Under the pieces are notes generated by a model. It saw only the letters and a program-made list of their open reading frames with translations. It did no database searches and was not told the origin of the DNA. A program made the translations under genes and the position numbers. A DNA stretch of 64,000 nt, from positions 124,001 through 188,000 of the forward strand of contig JBCCXD010000006.1 in NCBI GenBank assembly GCA_039192165.1. The letters run 5' to 3'. The DNA comes from Dinoroseobacter sp039192165 (GTDB lineage: Bacteria; Pseudomonadota; Alphaproteobacteria; Rhodobacterales; Rhodobacteraceae). This document shows, piece by piece, positions 1 to 8,143 of this stretch (position 1 is its first letter; every line of letters begins with the position of its first letter).

Positions 1-2
1 TT

Positions 3-563
3 CTGGGATGTGTGGTTTATCCGGCAGCTGAAGTGATCGAGCCGGGCGTGATCAAGCATCTTGAAGGCAACCGTTTTTCGCTGGGGGAACCGGATGGTTC
101 TAAATCCGACCGCGCGATGGCATTGTCCAAGGCGCTCGCGTCAGCCGGCTTGCGGGCGCCTGTGCGGCCACGCATCCGAGACGAGATCTGGGTCAAGCTT
201 TGGGGCAACCTGTCATTCAACCCGATTTCAGCGCTGACCCATGCAACGCTTGATGTGCTCTGCACCGATCCCGGCACCCGCGCGGTGGCGCGGGGCATGA
301 TGGTAGAAGCGCAGCAGGTTGCGGAGAAGCTGGGCGTAAAGTTCCCGATCGATGTGGATAAGCGGATCGATGGAGGCGCCGCTGTGGGGGCACACCGAAC
401 GTCCATGTGGCAGGATCTTGATCAAGGCCGCCCGATGGAAATCGACGCGCTCGTGACCTCTGTACAGGAGCTGGGGCGCCTGACCGAAACACCGACACCC
501 ACGATCGACACCGTGCAGGCGTTGATCGCCCTGCGCGGAAAGTCAGCCGGGCTTTACAGTTAA
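3..563 (+). CDS. Ketopantoate reductase-family protein, C-terminal part (cut by window edge)
   Basis: The reading frame is open to the left edge, so only about the last 187 residues are present. They match the helical C-terminal domain of the ApbA/PanE family (2-dehydropantoate 2-reductase, NADPH-dependent reduction of ketopantoate in pantothenate synthesis). Visible family features are KLWGNLSFNPISALTHA, with the conserved Lys and Asn, and GRPMEIDALVTSV, with the conserved Glu. The NADPH-binding N-terminus is outside the window. The gene converges on the cox operon with a shared hairpin between them. Many PanE-like paralogues act on other 2-oxoacids, so the substrate is uncertain. Confidence 0.85.
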   Translation: MGCVVYPAAEVIEPGVIKHLEGNRFSLGEPDGSKSDRAMALSKALASAGLRAPVRPRIRDEIWVKLWGNLSFNPISALTHATLDVLCTDPGTRAVARGMMVEAQQVAEKLGVKFPIDVDKRIDGGAAVGAHRTSMWQDLDQGRPMEIDALVTSVQELGRLTETPTPTIDTVQALIALRGKSAGLYS

Positions 564-567
564 AAAA

Positions 568-598
568 GAGGCGCGCGGAAACCCAAACCGCGCGCCTC
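568..598 (-). terminator. Intrinsic terminator of the cox operon (possibly bidirectional)
   Basis: An 11-bp GC-rich stem (GAGGCGCGCGG / CCGCGCGCCTC) encloses a 9-nt loop. Read on the minus strand, as the transcript leaving coxG, it is followed directly by a run of six T. It lies 29 bp past the coxG stop. On the plus strand it could also end the PanE-like transcript, but no T-run follows there. Confidence 0.8.
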
Positions 599-626
599 TA
601 AGCCTAAACGTTCCGTGAGTGGTGCG

Positions 627-1091
627 TCAGGCTGCCTCGGCACCCTCGGCCGAGATCTTGTCTTTGAAATTGGTGAAAAACTTGGCCGACAGCTTTTTTG
701 CAGTGCCAGCGACAAGCCGGGAGCCGAGCTGCGCAAGCTTCCCGCCGATCTCGGCCTTGGCCGTATAGGTCAGCAGGGTCTCTTCTCCCTGGTCAGCAAG
801 AGCCACATCCGCACCACCTTTGGCAAAGCCCGCTGCCCCGCCGGAGCCCTCTCCGGTAAGCGAAAAGGTGTCCGGTGCACCGGCGGTGTCGAGTGTGACA
901 TTGCCGCTGAACTTGGCCTTAACAGGACCGATTTTCAGGACGACCTTGGCTTCGAGTTCCGTGTCGGAGTGCTTAATCAGCTCCTCGCATCCCGGAATGC
1001 ACTCTTTCAGCACCTCCGGATCGTTTAGCGCCGCGTAGACCTGATCACGCGGCGCCGGGATCAGGATCTCATCGGTCAGTTCTAGGGACAT
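627..1091 (-). CDS. coxG: CO dehydrogenase accessory protein CoxG (SRPBCC fold)
   Basis: This 154-residue SRPBCC/START-fold protein belongs to the CoxG family. It opens with MSLELTDEILIPAPRDQVY, typical of the family, and continues with GCEELIKHSDTE and a conserved VKAKFSGNV segment. In carboxydotrophs CoxG is a small accessory protein of CO dehydrogenase, linked to membrane recruitment of the enzyme. It is the last gene of the operon, with a GAGAGGAG ribosome site that overlaps the stop codon of the micro-ORF upstream. Family assignment is firm; the exact role is inferred from operon context. Confidence 0.88.
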   Translation of the reverse strand: MSLELTDEILIPAPRDQVYAALNDPEVLKECIPGCEELIKHSDTELEAKVVLKIGPVKAKFSGNVTLDTAGAPDTFSLTGEGSGGAAGFAKGGADVALADQGEETLLTYTAKAEIGGKLAQLGSRLVAGTAKKLSAKFFTNFKDKISAEGAEAA

Positions 1092-1106
1092 TTCTTTGCG
1101 CTCCTC

Positions 1107-1190
1107 TCAGCAACAGGGAAATTTGATCTTGGCCAGAAGGTCGGCCTGTTCGGGTGTCGGCCGCAGCCAGCTTTTCAACCAACGTATCAT
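1107..1190 (-). CDS. 27-residue micro-ORF between coxF and coxG, C-terminal Cys-Cys
   Basis: The start codon overlaps the coxF stop as ATGA (1187-1190), and the TGA stop is immediately followed by the coxG ribosome site, so the frame fills the coxF-coxG gap exactly. The peptide begins MIRWLKSWLR, is basic and tryptophan-containing at its N-terminus, carries a short acidic helix-like middle, and ends KIKFPCC. I do not recognise a named family. The ATGA coupling and tight fit argue that it is translated. A terminal Cys-Cys pair next to genes that mature a Mo-Cu enzyme invites a metal or sulfur role, but that is speculation. Confidence 0.55.
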   Translation of the reverse strand: MIRWLKSWLRPTPEQADLLAKIKFPCC

Positions 1191-2008
1191 TTTGCATGCT
1201 CCCGTTGCCCGCCCCGTCGGACACCGACGATCTCGGCCAGGATTGACAGCGCGATTTCGTCCGGAGTGATGGCTTTGATATCTAGCCCCGCAGGCGCCCG
1301 CACATCATCCAGCGCCTCGGGCGCGACCCCGTCAGCCTCAAGCCTGGCGCGCAGGGTTGCGAATTTGCGCCGCGACCCCACAAAGGCCACATATGCGCCG
1401 CCCCCTGCATTCAAAGCAGCGCGGAGTGCGGCTTCATCGCCTTTACCCTGGGTGGCGACCACAACATACCGATCCGCATCGCTTTGTGTGTCGAAGGCAA
1501 AAGATTCCGCATGCGCCACAGTTTCCGGCGCTGTTTCGAGGCCCGGTGCGGCCAAACGTAAATCGAAATCGAAACCCTTGCCGAGGGTGACCAGGGCCAG
1601 CGCAACGGGTCCGCTGCCACAGACCTGCAGCACGGGTTGCGGCAGAACCGGTTCAATAAAAATATCCATTGAGCCCTTCGAAGGGCAGCCATTGCGTGCG
1701 AATTTAACGCCTGCGCGCTCCTCTCCTGCCGCAACGCCTTCGGCATCCAGAACCTCCTCTGGCCTCAGGGAAATAAAGCGCGTCTGGCCGTCTTCCACTG
1801 CCTCGCGGGCCGCGCGCCCAATTGCACCGCGCACGCAGCCCCCGCCAACCCAACCGGCGAGGATGGTTCCGTCCGCCGCCACCAGGGCCTTGGCACCCGG
1901 TTTGGCCGACGTCGCCTCGAGGGTGCGCACCACGGTTGCCACCGCAAAGGCTTTGCCGGTGGCGCGCAGCCCTGCAAGTTTGAGGTCAAAATTTTGCTCA
2001 GCGCCCAT
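1187..2008 (-). CDS. coxF: XdhC/CoxF-family CO dehydrogenase maturation factor
   Basis: This 273-residue XdhC-family protein has an N-terminal XdhC/CoxI domain with a GWVGGGCVRGA motif (about residues 52-62) and a C-terminal Rossmann domain (LQVCGSGPVALALV, about 127-140). XdhC proteins bind molybdenum cofactor and help sulfurate or insert it into xanthine-dehydrogenase-type enzymes. CoxF occupies this position in the Oligotropha cox cluster. The ATG shares one base with the coxE stop (TAATG), indicating translational coupling. Its own stop overlaps the following micro-ORF. Confidence 0.85.
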   Translation of the reverse strand: MGAEQNFDLKLAGLRATGKAFAVATVVRTLEATSAKPGAKALVAADGTILAGWVGGGCVRGAIGRAAREAVEDGQTRFISLRPEEVLDAEGVAAGEERAGVKFARNGCPSKGSMDIFIEPVLPQPVLQVCGSGPVALALVTLGKGFDFDLRLAAPGLETAPETVAHAESFAFDTQSDADRYVVVATQGKGDEAALRAALNAGGGAYVAFVGSRRKFATLRARLEADGVAPEALDDVRAPAGLDIKAITPDEIALSILAEIVGVRRGGQREHAK

Positions 2009-3189
2009 TACAAACCCTCCAACGCCGGTGCGAGACCGGCCAGATCCTCCAGCGTGGCCGCTGGTGCAAACATATCAAGATGCGGCAGCGCAGCCGCCAT
2101 CGCTCCGGCGACCGGCGCATAGTCGCGCCAGCCTTTCAGCGGATTTAACCAGATCACTTTGGCGCCACGTTTCTTAACGCGCTCAAGCGCAGCAGCCGTT
2201 CTGCTGGCAGGCTCGGTATCGTAGCCGTCCGAAAGCACCATCACCACCGTCCGACCATCGACACTGCCACGCGCGTGACCTTTGGCAAATTGCTCGAGCG
2301 CCGCACCGATCTTAGAACCGCCGCCAAAGCCGTCGGCCAGAAGCGTCAGCCGGTTCAGTGCGCGCATCGGATCCTCATCACGCAACGCCGCAGCAATGCG
2401 TACCAGCCGCGTATGAAAGAGATACGCGTCTGCGTTTGGATCCGCTCGCATCAAACCTGCCAGAAAGGCGAGGAAGGGTCGCGCGTAAACGGTCATAGAC
2501 CCCGAGACATCAACCAACGCAACGATCTTCATGGGCCGGTCTGGCCGGGTCTTGCGATAGAGCCGGAGCGGCTCGCCGCCCGTGGCCAACGAACGCCGAA
2601 CGACACGGCGAAAGTCCATTCCCTGCCCCTTCGCGGCTGCCTTGCGACGACGGGAGCGACGATCACGCAAAGCCGCACCGAGACGCGCTGCAACTTTTTC
2701 AGCGGCCCGGATATCTGAGGCAGACACAATATCGCGCAGGTCTTTCTTCATCAAATTGGCCGCTCGAGAGGCCACCAGGCGCCCTTCGCCGTCCATCTCC
2801 ATGGCTTCAGCGCCGGGATCTGTCTCCGGGCTTTCGGCCTTGCCCTCCCCGCCCGAAGCGCCTTGATCGGAGAACTCCGACGAGCGTTGCTCCCGCTTGG
2901 GGGTTTTGGTCGGCACAGCCTTTTCGCGCACGCGACCCCCTGACATCCAGTAGGCATCGAAAAGCGCGTCAAACCCTGCAGCCTCTTCCTGAGTACCGGC
3001 ACAGACCGCGCGTAGTGCGCGACGCGCGTCTTCTGGTCTTGCAGCTTCGACACATGTTAACGCCGCAAGCGCGTCTTCGCAGGCGCCCACTCCAAGGTTC
3101 AGACCGTGGCTGCGCAAATGCGCCATAAAGCCCGCCATCCGCGCAGCAGGCCCGGTATCGCGGGCCGCAAAGCGGGTTACGCGGCTCAT
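2008..3189 (-). CDS. coxE: CoxE, VWA-domain protein for CO dehydrogenase maturation
   Basis: This 393-residue protein has a C-terminal von Willebrand factor A domain. The MIDAS motif DVSGS lies near residues 227-231, followed by a conserved LSDGYDT strand. The middle (about 95-190) is charged and low in complexity. CoxE works with the MoxR-type ATPase CoxD in building the [CuSMoO2] site of CO dehydrogenase in Oligotropha. The ATG at 3189 gives an ATGA overlap with the coxD stop, so the longer upstream frame, which reads antisense through coxD, was discarded. Confidence 0.88.
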   Translation of the reverse strand: MSRVTRFAARDTGPAARMAGFMAHLRSHGLNLGVGACEDALAALTCVEAARPEDARRALRAVCAGTQEEAAGFDALFDAYWMSGGRVREKAVPTKTPKREQRSSEFSDQGASGGEGKAESPETDPGAEAMEMDGEGRLVASRAANLMKKDLRDIVSASDIRAAEKVAARLGAALRDRRSRRRKAAAKGQGMDFRRVVRRSLATGGEPLRLYRKTRPDRPMKIVALVDVSGSMTVYARPFLAFLAGLMRADPNADAYLFHTRLVRIAAALRDEDPMRALNRLTLLADGFGGGSKIGAALEQFAKGHARGSVDGRTVVMVLSDGYDTEPASRTAAALERVKKRGAKVIWLNPLKGWRDYAPVAGAMAAALPHLDMFAPAATLEDLAGLAPALEGL

Positions 3190-4064
3190 GCGGCTTTCCC
3201 CGCGAGCCGCTGTGCAACCTCCAGAGGCACAGCGTCCCGGTCCGCCCGGGTTTTCAGTAAAGTGGCCAGAGTCGCGCCCAGAACGGCCGGATCTTCGTTC
3301 AGATCGGCAATGCCGAGACCCGAAACCGCCGCGGCGAAGTCTAACATTTCTGCTATTCCAGGTGTCTTTTCGAGCTCTTCCCGGCGAATTGCTTGCACAA
3401 AACCAACAATCTGAGCCGAAAGACGGTCTTCGATCGCCGGACACCGCGCGTTCAGGATCGCCAGCTCCGCAGCACGTTCAGGATAATCGACATAGGTGTA
3501 AATGCAGCGCCGCCGCAGGGCATCGGACAGATCTCGGGTGCCGTTTGCGGTCAGGATAACGATCGGGCGCGAGACGGCCTGGATTGTGCCCAGCTCCGGG
3601 ACAGTGATTTGAAAGTCAGACAGGACCTCAAGCAGATAGGCTTCAAACTCCTCATCCGCGCGGTCTATTTCGTCGATCAGCAGAACCGGGGGTACTTTTT
3701 GCCGGATAGCGCGCAGCAAGGGCCGTTCGAGCAGGTACTCCTCAGAGAATATCCGGCTCTCCACAACACGGCCTGTCTCGCCCTGTTCGGCGCTCGCCCG
3801 GATCGCAAGAAGCTGTCGCTGGTAGTTCCATTCATAAATTGCATGGGCCGCATCAAGCCCTTCGTAACACTGCAGGCGGATCAAGTCTGTGCGCCGAAGC
3901 GCAGAGAGAACGCGTGCGACCTCCGTCTTTCCGACACCAGCCGCGCCTTCTAAAAGCAACGGTCGTCCGAGCGACAACGCTATATGCAACGCCATCGCCA
4001 GATCGTCCGAAGCGACATAGCCCTCATTGGCCATATCGGCCTGAAGCGTGCTCCATGCGGTCAT
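3186..4064 (-). CDS. coxD: CoxD, MoxR-type AAA+ ATPase
   Basis: This 292-residue MoxR-family AAA+ ATPase has Walker A GAAGVGKTE (about residues 40-48) and Walker B VLLIDEIDRAD. CoxD is a chaperone-like ATPase needed to assemble the bimetallic active site of aerobic CO dehydrogenase and is paired with the VWA protein CoxE. ATG 4064 (MTAWS) is chosen because GGAG lies six bases upstream; a GTG four codons earlier is the alternative. It follows coxL after about 66 bp and overlaps coxE by four bases. Confidence 0.9.
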   Translation of the reverse strand: MTAWSTLQADMANEGYVASDDLAMALHIALSLGRPLLLEGAAGVGKTEVARVLSALRRTDLIRLQCYEGLDAAHAIYEWNYQRQLLAIRASAEQGETGRVVESRIFSEEYLLERPLLRAIRQKVPPVLLIDEIDRADEEFEAYLLEVLSDFQITVPELGTIQAVSRPIVILTANGTRDLSDALRRRCIYTYVDYPERAAELAILNARCPAIEDRLSAQIVGFVQAIRREELEKTPGIAEMLDFAAAVSGLGIADLNEDPAVLGATLATLLKTRADRDAVPLEVAQRLAGKAA

Positions 4065-4130
4065 ATTGATCTCCACCCGAAAAGAGCCGCGGGGCGGGCA
4101 ACCGGAGCCACCCCGCGCTCCCCTCGCTCC

Positions 4131-6548
4131 TTAGCCGTGCAGGCCAAGTTCATTGGCGATTTTCCAGATACGCCAATGATCATGCGGCATGTGGCTTTGC
4201 CGAAGCCCAAAGGCCCGGAATGCATCGTGTACCGCATTAGAGAACGCCGGAACTCCACCGACATTTGGGCTTTCGCCAACACCCTTTGCACCGATCGGGT
4301 GATGCGGGCTGGGGGTCTCGGTGAAATCTGTAGTATAGTTCGGCGTCTCCCATGCGGTCGGCAGGAAGAAGTCCATAAGCGTTCCGGTCTTGACGTTGCC
4401 CAGCTTGTCATAGGCAATCTCCTGACCCATCGCGATCGCAAGCGCCTCTGTCAGACCACCGTGAACCTGACCTTCGATGACCATCGGATTGATGCGGGTG
4501 CCGCAATCATCCAGCGCGTAGAACTGGCGAACTTCATGTTCACCGGTATCCACATCAATTTCCATAACACAGATATAGGCCCCGAACGGATAAGTCATGT
4601 TGGGGGGGTCGTAGTAGCTGACCGCCTCAAGCCCCGGTTCCACGCCCGGAATGGCCTGATTGTAGGCGGCATAGGCAATCTCGGCCATGGTCTTGAACCG
4701 CTCCGGCGCGCCTTTGACAGCGAACCGGTCAACGTCCCACTCCAGATCGTTGTCATGAACTTCCAACAAGTAGGCGGCGATCATCTGTGCCTTGGCGCGA
4801 ATCTTACGCCCAGCCATAGCTGTCGCCGCCCCGGCCACGGGTGTTGAGCGGGAGCCATATGTGCCCAATCCGTACGGGGCCGTGTCCGTGTCACCCTCTT
4901 CGATGGTGATGCTGTCAGCCGGTATGCCGGTTTCAGACGCAAGGATTTGCGCAAATGTTGTCGCATGCCCCTGCCCCTGACTGATCGTGCCCAGTCGTGC
5001 GACTGCCGACCCTGTCGGGTGAATCCGAATTTCGCAGCTGTCGAACATGCCCATTCCGAGAATATCGCAGTTCTTGACAGGGCCCGCGCCGACGATCTCG
5101 GTGAAATGCGTCAGACCAATGCCCAGAAGCTTGCGCGTCTCGCCGCGCTTGAAGGCCGCGACGCGCTCTTCCTGCTCGCGGCGCAACCCGGCATAGTCGA
5201 CCGCCTCCAACGCCTTGTCCCAGGCGGTGTGGTAGTCGCCCGAGTCAAACTCCCAGCCCAAAGCGGACTGATAGGGGAATTGATCGGCCTTGATGAAGTT
5301 GATCCGGCGCAGCTCAGCTGCATCCATATTCAGTTCCATCGCCAGTACTTCGATCATGCGCTCGATAAAATAGGCCGCTTCCGTCACCCGGAAGGAACAG
5401 CGATAGGCCACGCCGCCTGGTGCTTTGTTGGTATAGACGCCATCGACGCCAACATACGCGACAGGGATGTCATAAGACCCGGTGCAGATGTGGAAGAACC
5501 CGGCAGGGAACTTCGTGGGGTCCGCACAGGCATCGAATGCACCGTGGTCGGCGGTCACATGGCAATGGAGCCCGGTGATCTTGCCCTCCTTGGTGGCAGA
5601 GATCTTACCCTTCATCCAATAGTCACGCGCAAAGGCTGTGGCCATCAGATTATCCATCCGGTCCTCAATCCATTTCACCGGCTTGCCGGTGACGATAGAC
5701 GCGACGATGGAGCAGACATAGCCAGGGTAGACGCCCACCTTGTTGCCAAAGCCGCCGCCGATATCGGGGGAGATCACGCGGATATTGTGCTCCTCGATGC
5801 CCGACAAAAGGCTCGCAACAGTGCGCACCACATGCGGCGCCTGGAAGGTGCCCCAAAGGGTCAGTTTGCCGTTCACTTTGTCCATGGACGCAACGGAACC
5901 ACAGGTTTCCAGCGGGCACGGATGAGTGCGGTGGTAGTAGACCATCTCTTCGGCCACGACGTCCGCGCTGTCGATAACCTGTTCAGTGGCTTCCTTCTCG
6001 CCCTCTTCCCACAGGAAAATGTGGTTGTGGTGCTTACGCGCGCCATGCGCACCTTCCGTCTGGCCATCCAGGTCTTCGCGCAGAACAACGTCGCTTTCCA
6101 GCGCCTCGAACGGATCGACGATTACCGGCAGCTCTTCGTACTCAACCTCGACCAGTTCGCAGGCATCCGCCGCGATATATCGGTCCTCGGCGACGACGAA
6201 GGCCACTTCCTGGCCCTGGAACAGCACCTTGCCATCAGCCAGAACCATCTGTTTGTCGCCTGCCAGCGTTGGCATCCAATGGAGACTGAGAGGCTCAAGG
6301 TCCTTCGCCGTCAGCACTGCAATCACACCGGGCAGAGCCATGGCTGCATCGATGTTGATCGACTTCACACGGGCATGGGCGTAGGGGGAGCGCACGAAAT
6401 CTCCGTGCAGCATGCCAGGAAGTTTTACATCATCGACATAGTTGCCCTTGCCTTGGGTGAAACGGGCATCCTCGACGCGCTTGCGCGAGCTGCCCAGACC
6501 TTTCAGTTTTTCGACCCGTTCCTCACGGGTTGGGCTCATATCATTCAT
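4131..6548 (-). CDS. coxL: Aerobic carbon-monoxide dehydrogenase large subunit, form I
   Basis: The 805-residue molybdopterin-binding large subunit oxidises CO to CO2 at a Mo-Cu site. The decisive feature is the active-site loop AYRCSFR with Cys384, matching the form I AYxCSFR signature rather than the AYRGAGR of form II relatives. Other family motifs are GGGFGNK (about 264-270) and GAKGVGESP near the C-terminus, which carries the catalytic Glu. Length equals the family norm of about 800. The start has AGGAGG seven bases upstream inside coxS and an ATGA overlap with the coxS stop. Confidence 0.96.
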   Translation of the reverse strand: MNDMSPTREERVEKLKGLGSSRKRVEDARFTQGKGNYVDDVKLPGMLHGDFVRSPYAHARVKSINIDAAMALPGVIAVLTAKDLEPLSLHWMPTLAGDKQMVLADGKVLFQGQEVAFVVAEDRYIAADACELVEVEYEELPVIVDPFEALESDVVLREDLDGQTEGAHGARKHHNHIFLWEEGEKEATEQVIDSADVVAEEMVYYHRTHPCPLETCGSVASMDKVNGKLTLWGTFQAPHVVRTVASLLSGIEEHNIRVISPDIGGGFGNKVGVYPGYVCSIVASIVTGKPVKWIEDRMDNLMATAFARDYWMKGKISATKEGKITGLHCHVTADHGAFDACADPTKFPAGFFHICTGSYDIPVAYVGVDGVYTNKAPGGVAYRCSFRVTEAAYFIERMIEVLAMELNMDAAELRRINFIKADQFPYQSALGWEFDSGDYHTAWDKALEAVDYAGLRREQEERVAAFKRGETRKLLGIGLTHFTEIVGAGPVKNCDILGMGMFDSCEIRIHPTGSAVARLGTISQGQGHATTFAQILASETGIPADSITIEEGDTDTAPYGLGTYGSRSTPVAGAATAMAGRKIRAKAQMIAAYLLEVHDNDLEWDVDRFAVKGAPERFKTMAEIAYAAYNQAIPGVEPGLEAVSYYDPPNMTYPFGAYICVMEIDVDTGEHEVRQFYALDDCGTRINPMVIEGQVHGGLTEALAIAMGQEIAYDKLGNVKTGTLMDFFLPTAWETPNYTTDFTETPSPHHPIGAKGVGESPNVGGVPAFSNAVHDAFRAFGLRQSHMPHDHWRIWKIANELGLHG

Positions 6549-7039
6549 TCTGCTGCCTCCTTCGCGGAGTTCATTTCAGAGGCTGCTGCCATGATCGACT
6601 TCACGATGTTCTGATATCCGGTGCAGCGGCACAGATTGCCGGCCATGCCGAAGCGCACTTCCTCTTCTGTCGGGTTCGGGTTTTCCTGCAGGAGGCGATG
6701 CGCGCGCGTAATCATACCCGGCGTACAGTATCCGCACTGGAGCCCGTGATGTTCCTTGAAAGACTGCTGCAGTACATGAAGGTCGTCCGGTGTGCCCAGG
6801 CCCTCGATCGTGGTGATCTCTGCCCCATTGGCCTGCGCCGCAAGCACGGTGCAGGATTTGACCGATTTTCCGTTCATCTCGACCGTGCAGGCCCCGCAAT
6901 GAGAGGTCTCGCACCCGACATGCGGCCCCGTCAGATTTAGCTTCTCCCGAAGCACGTAGATCAACAGCTCACGCGGCTCGGCCAGGAGTTCCTCATCCTT
7001 GCCGTTCACCTTCAGCTTGATATGCATTTTGGTACCCAT
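6545..7039 (-). CDS. coxS: CO dehydrogenase small (2Fe-2S) subunit
   Basis: This 164-residue iron-sulfur subunit passes electrons from the Mo-Cu site to FAD. The N-terminal plant-type [2Fe-2S] cluster uses Cys43, Cys48, Cys51 and Cys63 (GCETSHCGAC). The helical C-terminal cluster uses Cys102, Cys105, Cys137 and Cys139 (QCGYCTPGM, CRCTGYQ). All eight ligands are present. AGGAGAGG precedes the start. It sits between coxM (20-bp gap) and coxL (4-bp overlap), the standard MSL order. Confidence 0.96.
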   Translation of the reverse strand: MGTKMHIKLKVNGKDEELLAEPRELLIYVLREKLNLTGPHVGCETSHCGACTVEMNGKSVKSCTVLAAQANGAEITTIEGLGTPDDLHVLQQSFKEHHGLQCGYCTPGMITRAHRLLQENPNPTEEEVRFGMAGNLCRCTGYQNIVKSIMAAASEMNSAKEAAE

Positions 7040-7058
7040 AAGGTGCCTCTCCTCTCCC

Positions 7059-7913
7059 TCAGGCCCGATCCCAGGCGCGTGAAATCGCGCGGCTCAGGAT
7101 CACGCCTGCTACATGGCGTTTGAACTCGACCGGACCGCGATTGTCCTCTGTCGGATCGATGTCATTCAGCATTGCATCGATTGCAGCTTTCATCGCGGCG
7201 GCATCACAGGACGTTCCCGTCAGCGCAGCGCCAGCCGCTTCCGAGAACACCGGGGTGTCGCTCAGATTGGTCATGGCGATTACTGCGCTGCGCACAACTG
7301 TCCCGTCCTTCTCGATTAACACCGCGGCAGCCGCAGTGGCGTAATCGCCGATTTTGCGCTTCTGCTTTTCATACGCGTAGCCCTTCGCCTGTGGCGCAAA
7401 GGTAATCGCGGTCAGGATTTCTTCATCCTCGCGCGCTGTCATATAGGCGGCTTCGTAGAATTCCCGCGCAGCCACCTGCCGCGGACCATCTGACCCATGC
7501 AAGTGAAAGGTCGCATCCAAAGCCTGCATCAGTCCCGGCATATCATTGCCTGGATCACCATTTGCCACGTTCCCGCCTACAGTGCCCATGTAGCGCACCT
7601 GTGGGTCGGCAATCTGAAGGGCCGCTTCGCGAATGATCGGCGCAGCGGATGCCAGCGCATGTGATGCGATCAGCTCGTGCTGTGTGACCATCGCGCCGAT
7701 GCGAACGGTGCCGCCGTCGATGGAGATGCCTTTCATTTCGGCGATGTCTTGCAGATCGACCAGATGTTCAACGGCCGCCATGCGCAACTTCATCAGTGGG
7801 ATCAGGCTGTGCCCGCCTGCGAGGCACCGCGCCTCATCACCTTGTTCTGCTAAGATTTGCACCGCGGACGCGACGTCCTGCGGCCGATGATACTCAAAGG
7901 CCGGTGGTATCAT
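7059..7913 (-). CDS. coxM: CO dehydrogenase medium (FAD-binding) subunit
   Basis: This 284-residue flavoprotein subunit of the molybdenum hydroxylase family has FAD-binding signatures ARCLAGGHSLIPLMKLR (about 28-44) and TVGGNVANGDPGND (about 110-124). It takes electrons from CoxS and hands them to the respiratory chain. It is the first structural gene of the operon, with GGGAGG about eight bases upstream of the ATG and a 230-bp promoter-sized gap before coxC. Length is normal for CoxM. Confidence 0.95.
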   Translation of the reverse strand: MIPPAFEYHRPQDVASAVQILAEQGDEARCLAGGHSLIPLMKLRMAAVEHLVDLQDIAEMKGISIDGGTVRIGAMVTQHELIASHALASAAPIIREAALQIADPQVRYMGTVGGNVANGDPGNDMPGLMQALDATFHLHGSDGPRQVAAREFYEAAYMTAREDEEILTAITFAPQAKGYAYEKQKRKIGDYATAAAAVLIEKDGTVVRSAVIAMTNLSDTPVFSEAAGAALTGTSCDAAAMKAAIDAMLNDIDPTEDNRGPVEFKRHVAGVILSRAISRAWDRA

Positions 7914-8143
7914 GTTTTTGTATCCTCCCGTTGGACACCGGCGGCACCCCGCCGGCGTTTACCTGACTGAGCGGAGAAATAGTGCGGCGGCCTGTCGCAG
8001 CCACAGTGCGCGCGAACCGGCGGCGCCAGTGATTTCACGAAATACGACTTACGTGCACGAAATGCGAATGCTGCGCGGCCGCATCTTTTGCTGCGGAATG
8101 CACATATCAGGTCAACGCTTTGCTGAAACTTGTACGATCTTAC
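7914..8143 (-). promoter_or_regulatory. coxM promoter region
   Basis: This 230-bp non-coding gap lies between the coxC stop and the coxM start, both on the minus strand. It should contain the promoter of the structural cox genes. The clearest element is a pair of 12-bp direct repeats at 8036-8067, described separately. A GC-rich stretch (about 7940-8030) follows toward coxM. I could not fix -35/-10 boxes with confidence. Confidence 0.5.
8036..8067. promoter_or_regulatory. Direct-repeat pair, candidate CoxC (LytTR) binding site
   Basis: CACGAAATACGA (8036-8047) and CACGAAATGCGA (8056-8067) match at 11 of 12 positions and start 20 bp apart, about two helical turns. LytTR response domains are known to bind two roughly 9-bp direct repeats spaced about 21 bp. 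The adjacent gene encodes a LytTR protein and the site lies 123-154 bp upstream of coxM. Assigning CoxC as the binder is inference. Confidence 0.5.

Noticed and set aside
1266..2177. 303-codon plus-strand open frame opposite coxF/coxE
   Set aside because: Low-complexity Ser/Ala/Arg-rich translation antisense to two well-supported genes.
4947..6614. 555-codon plus-strand open frame opposite coxL
   Set aside because: It lies wholly antisense to a gene with strong family motifs, has no recognisable domain, and is explained by high GC in the third codon position of coxL.
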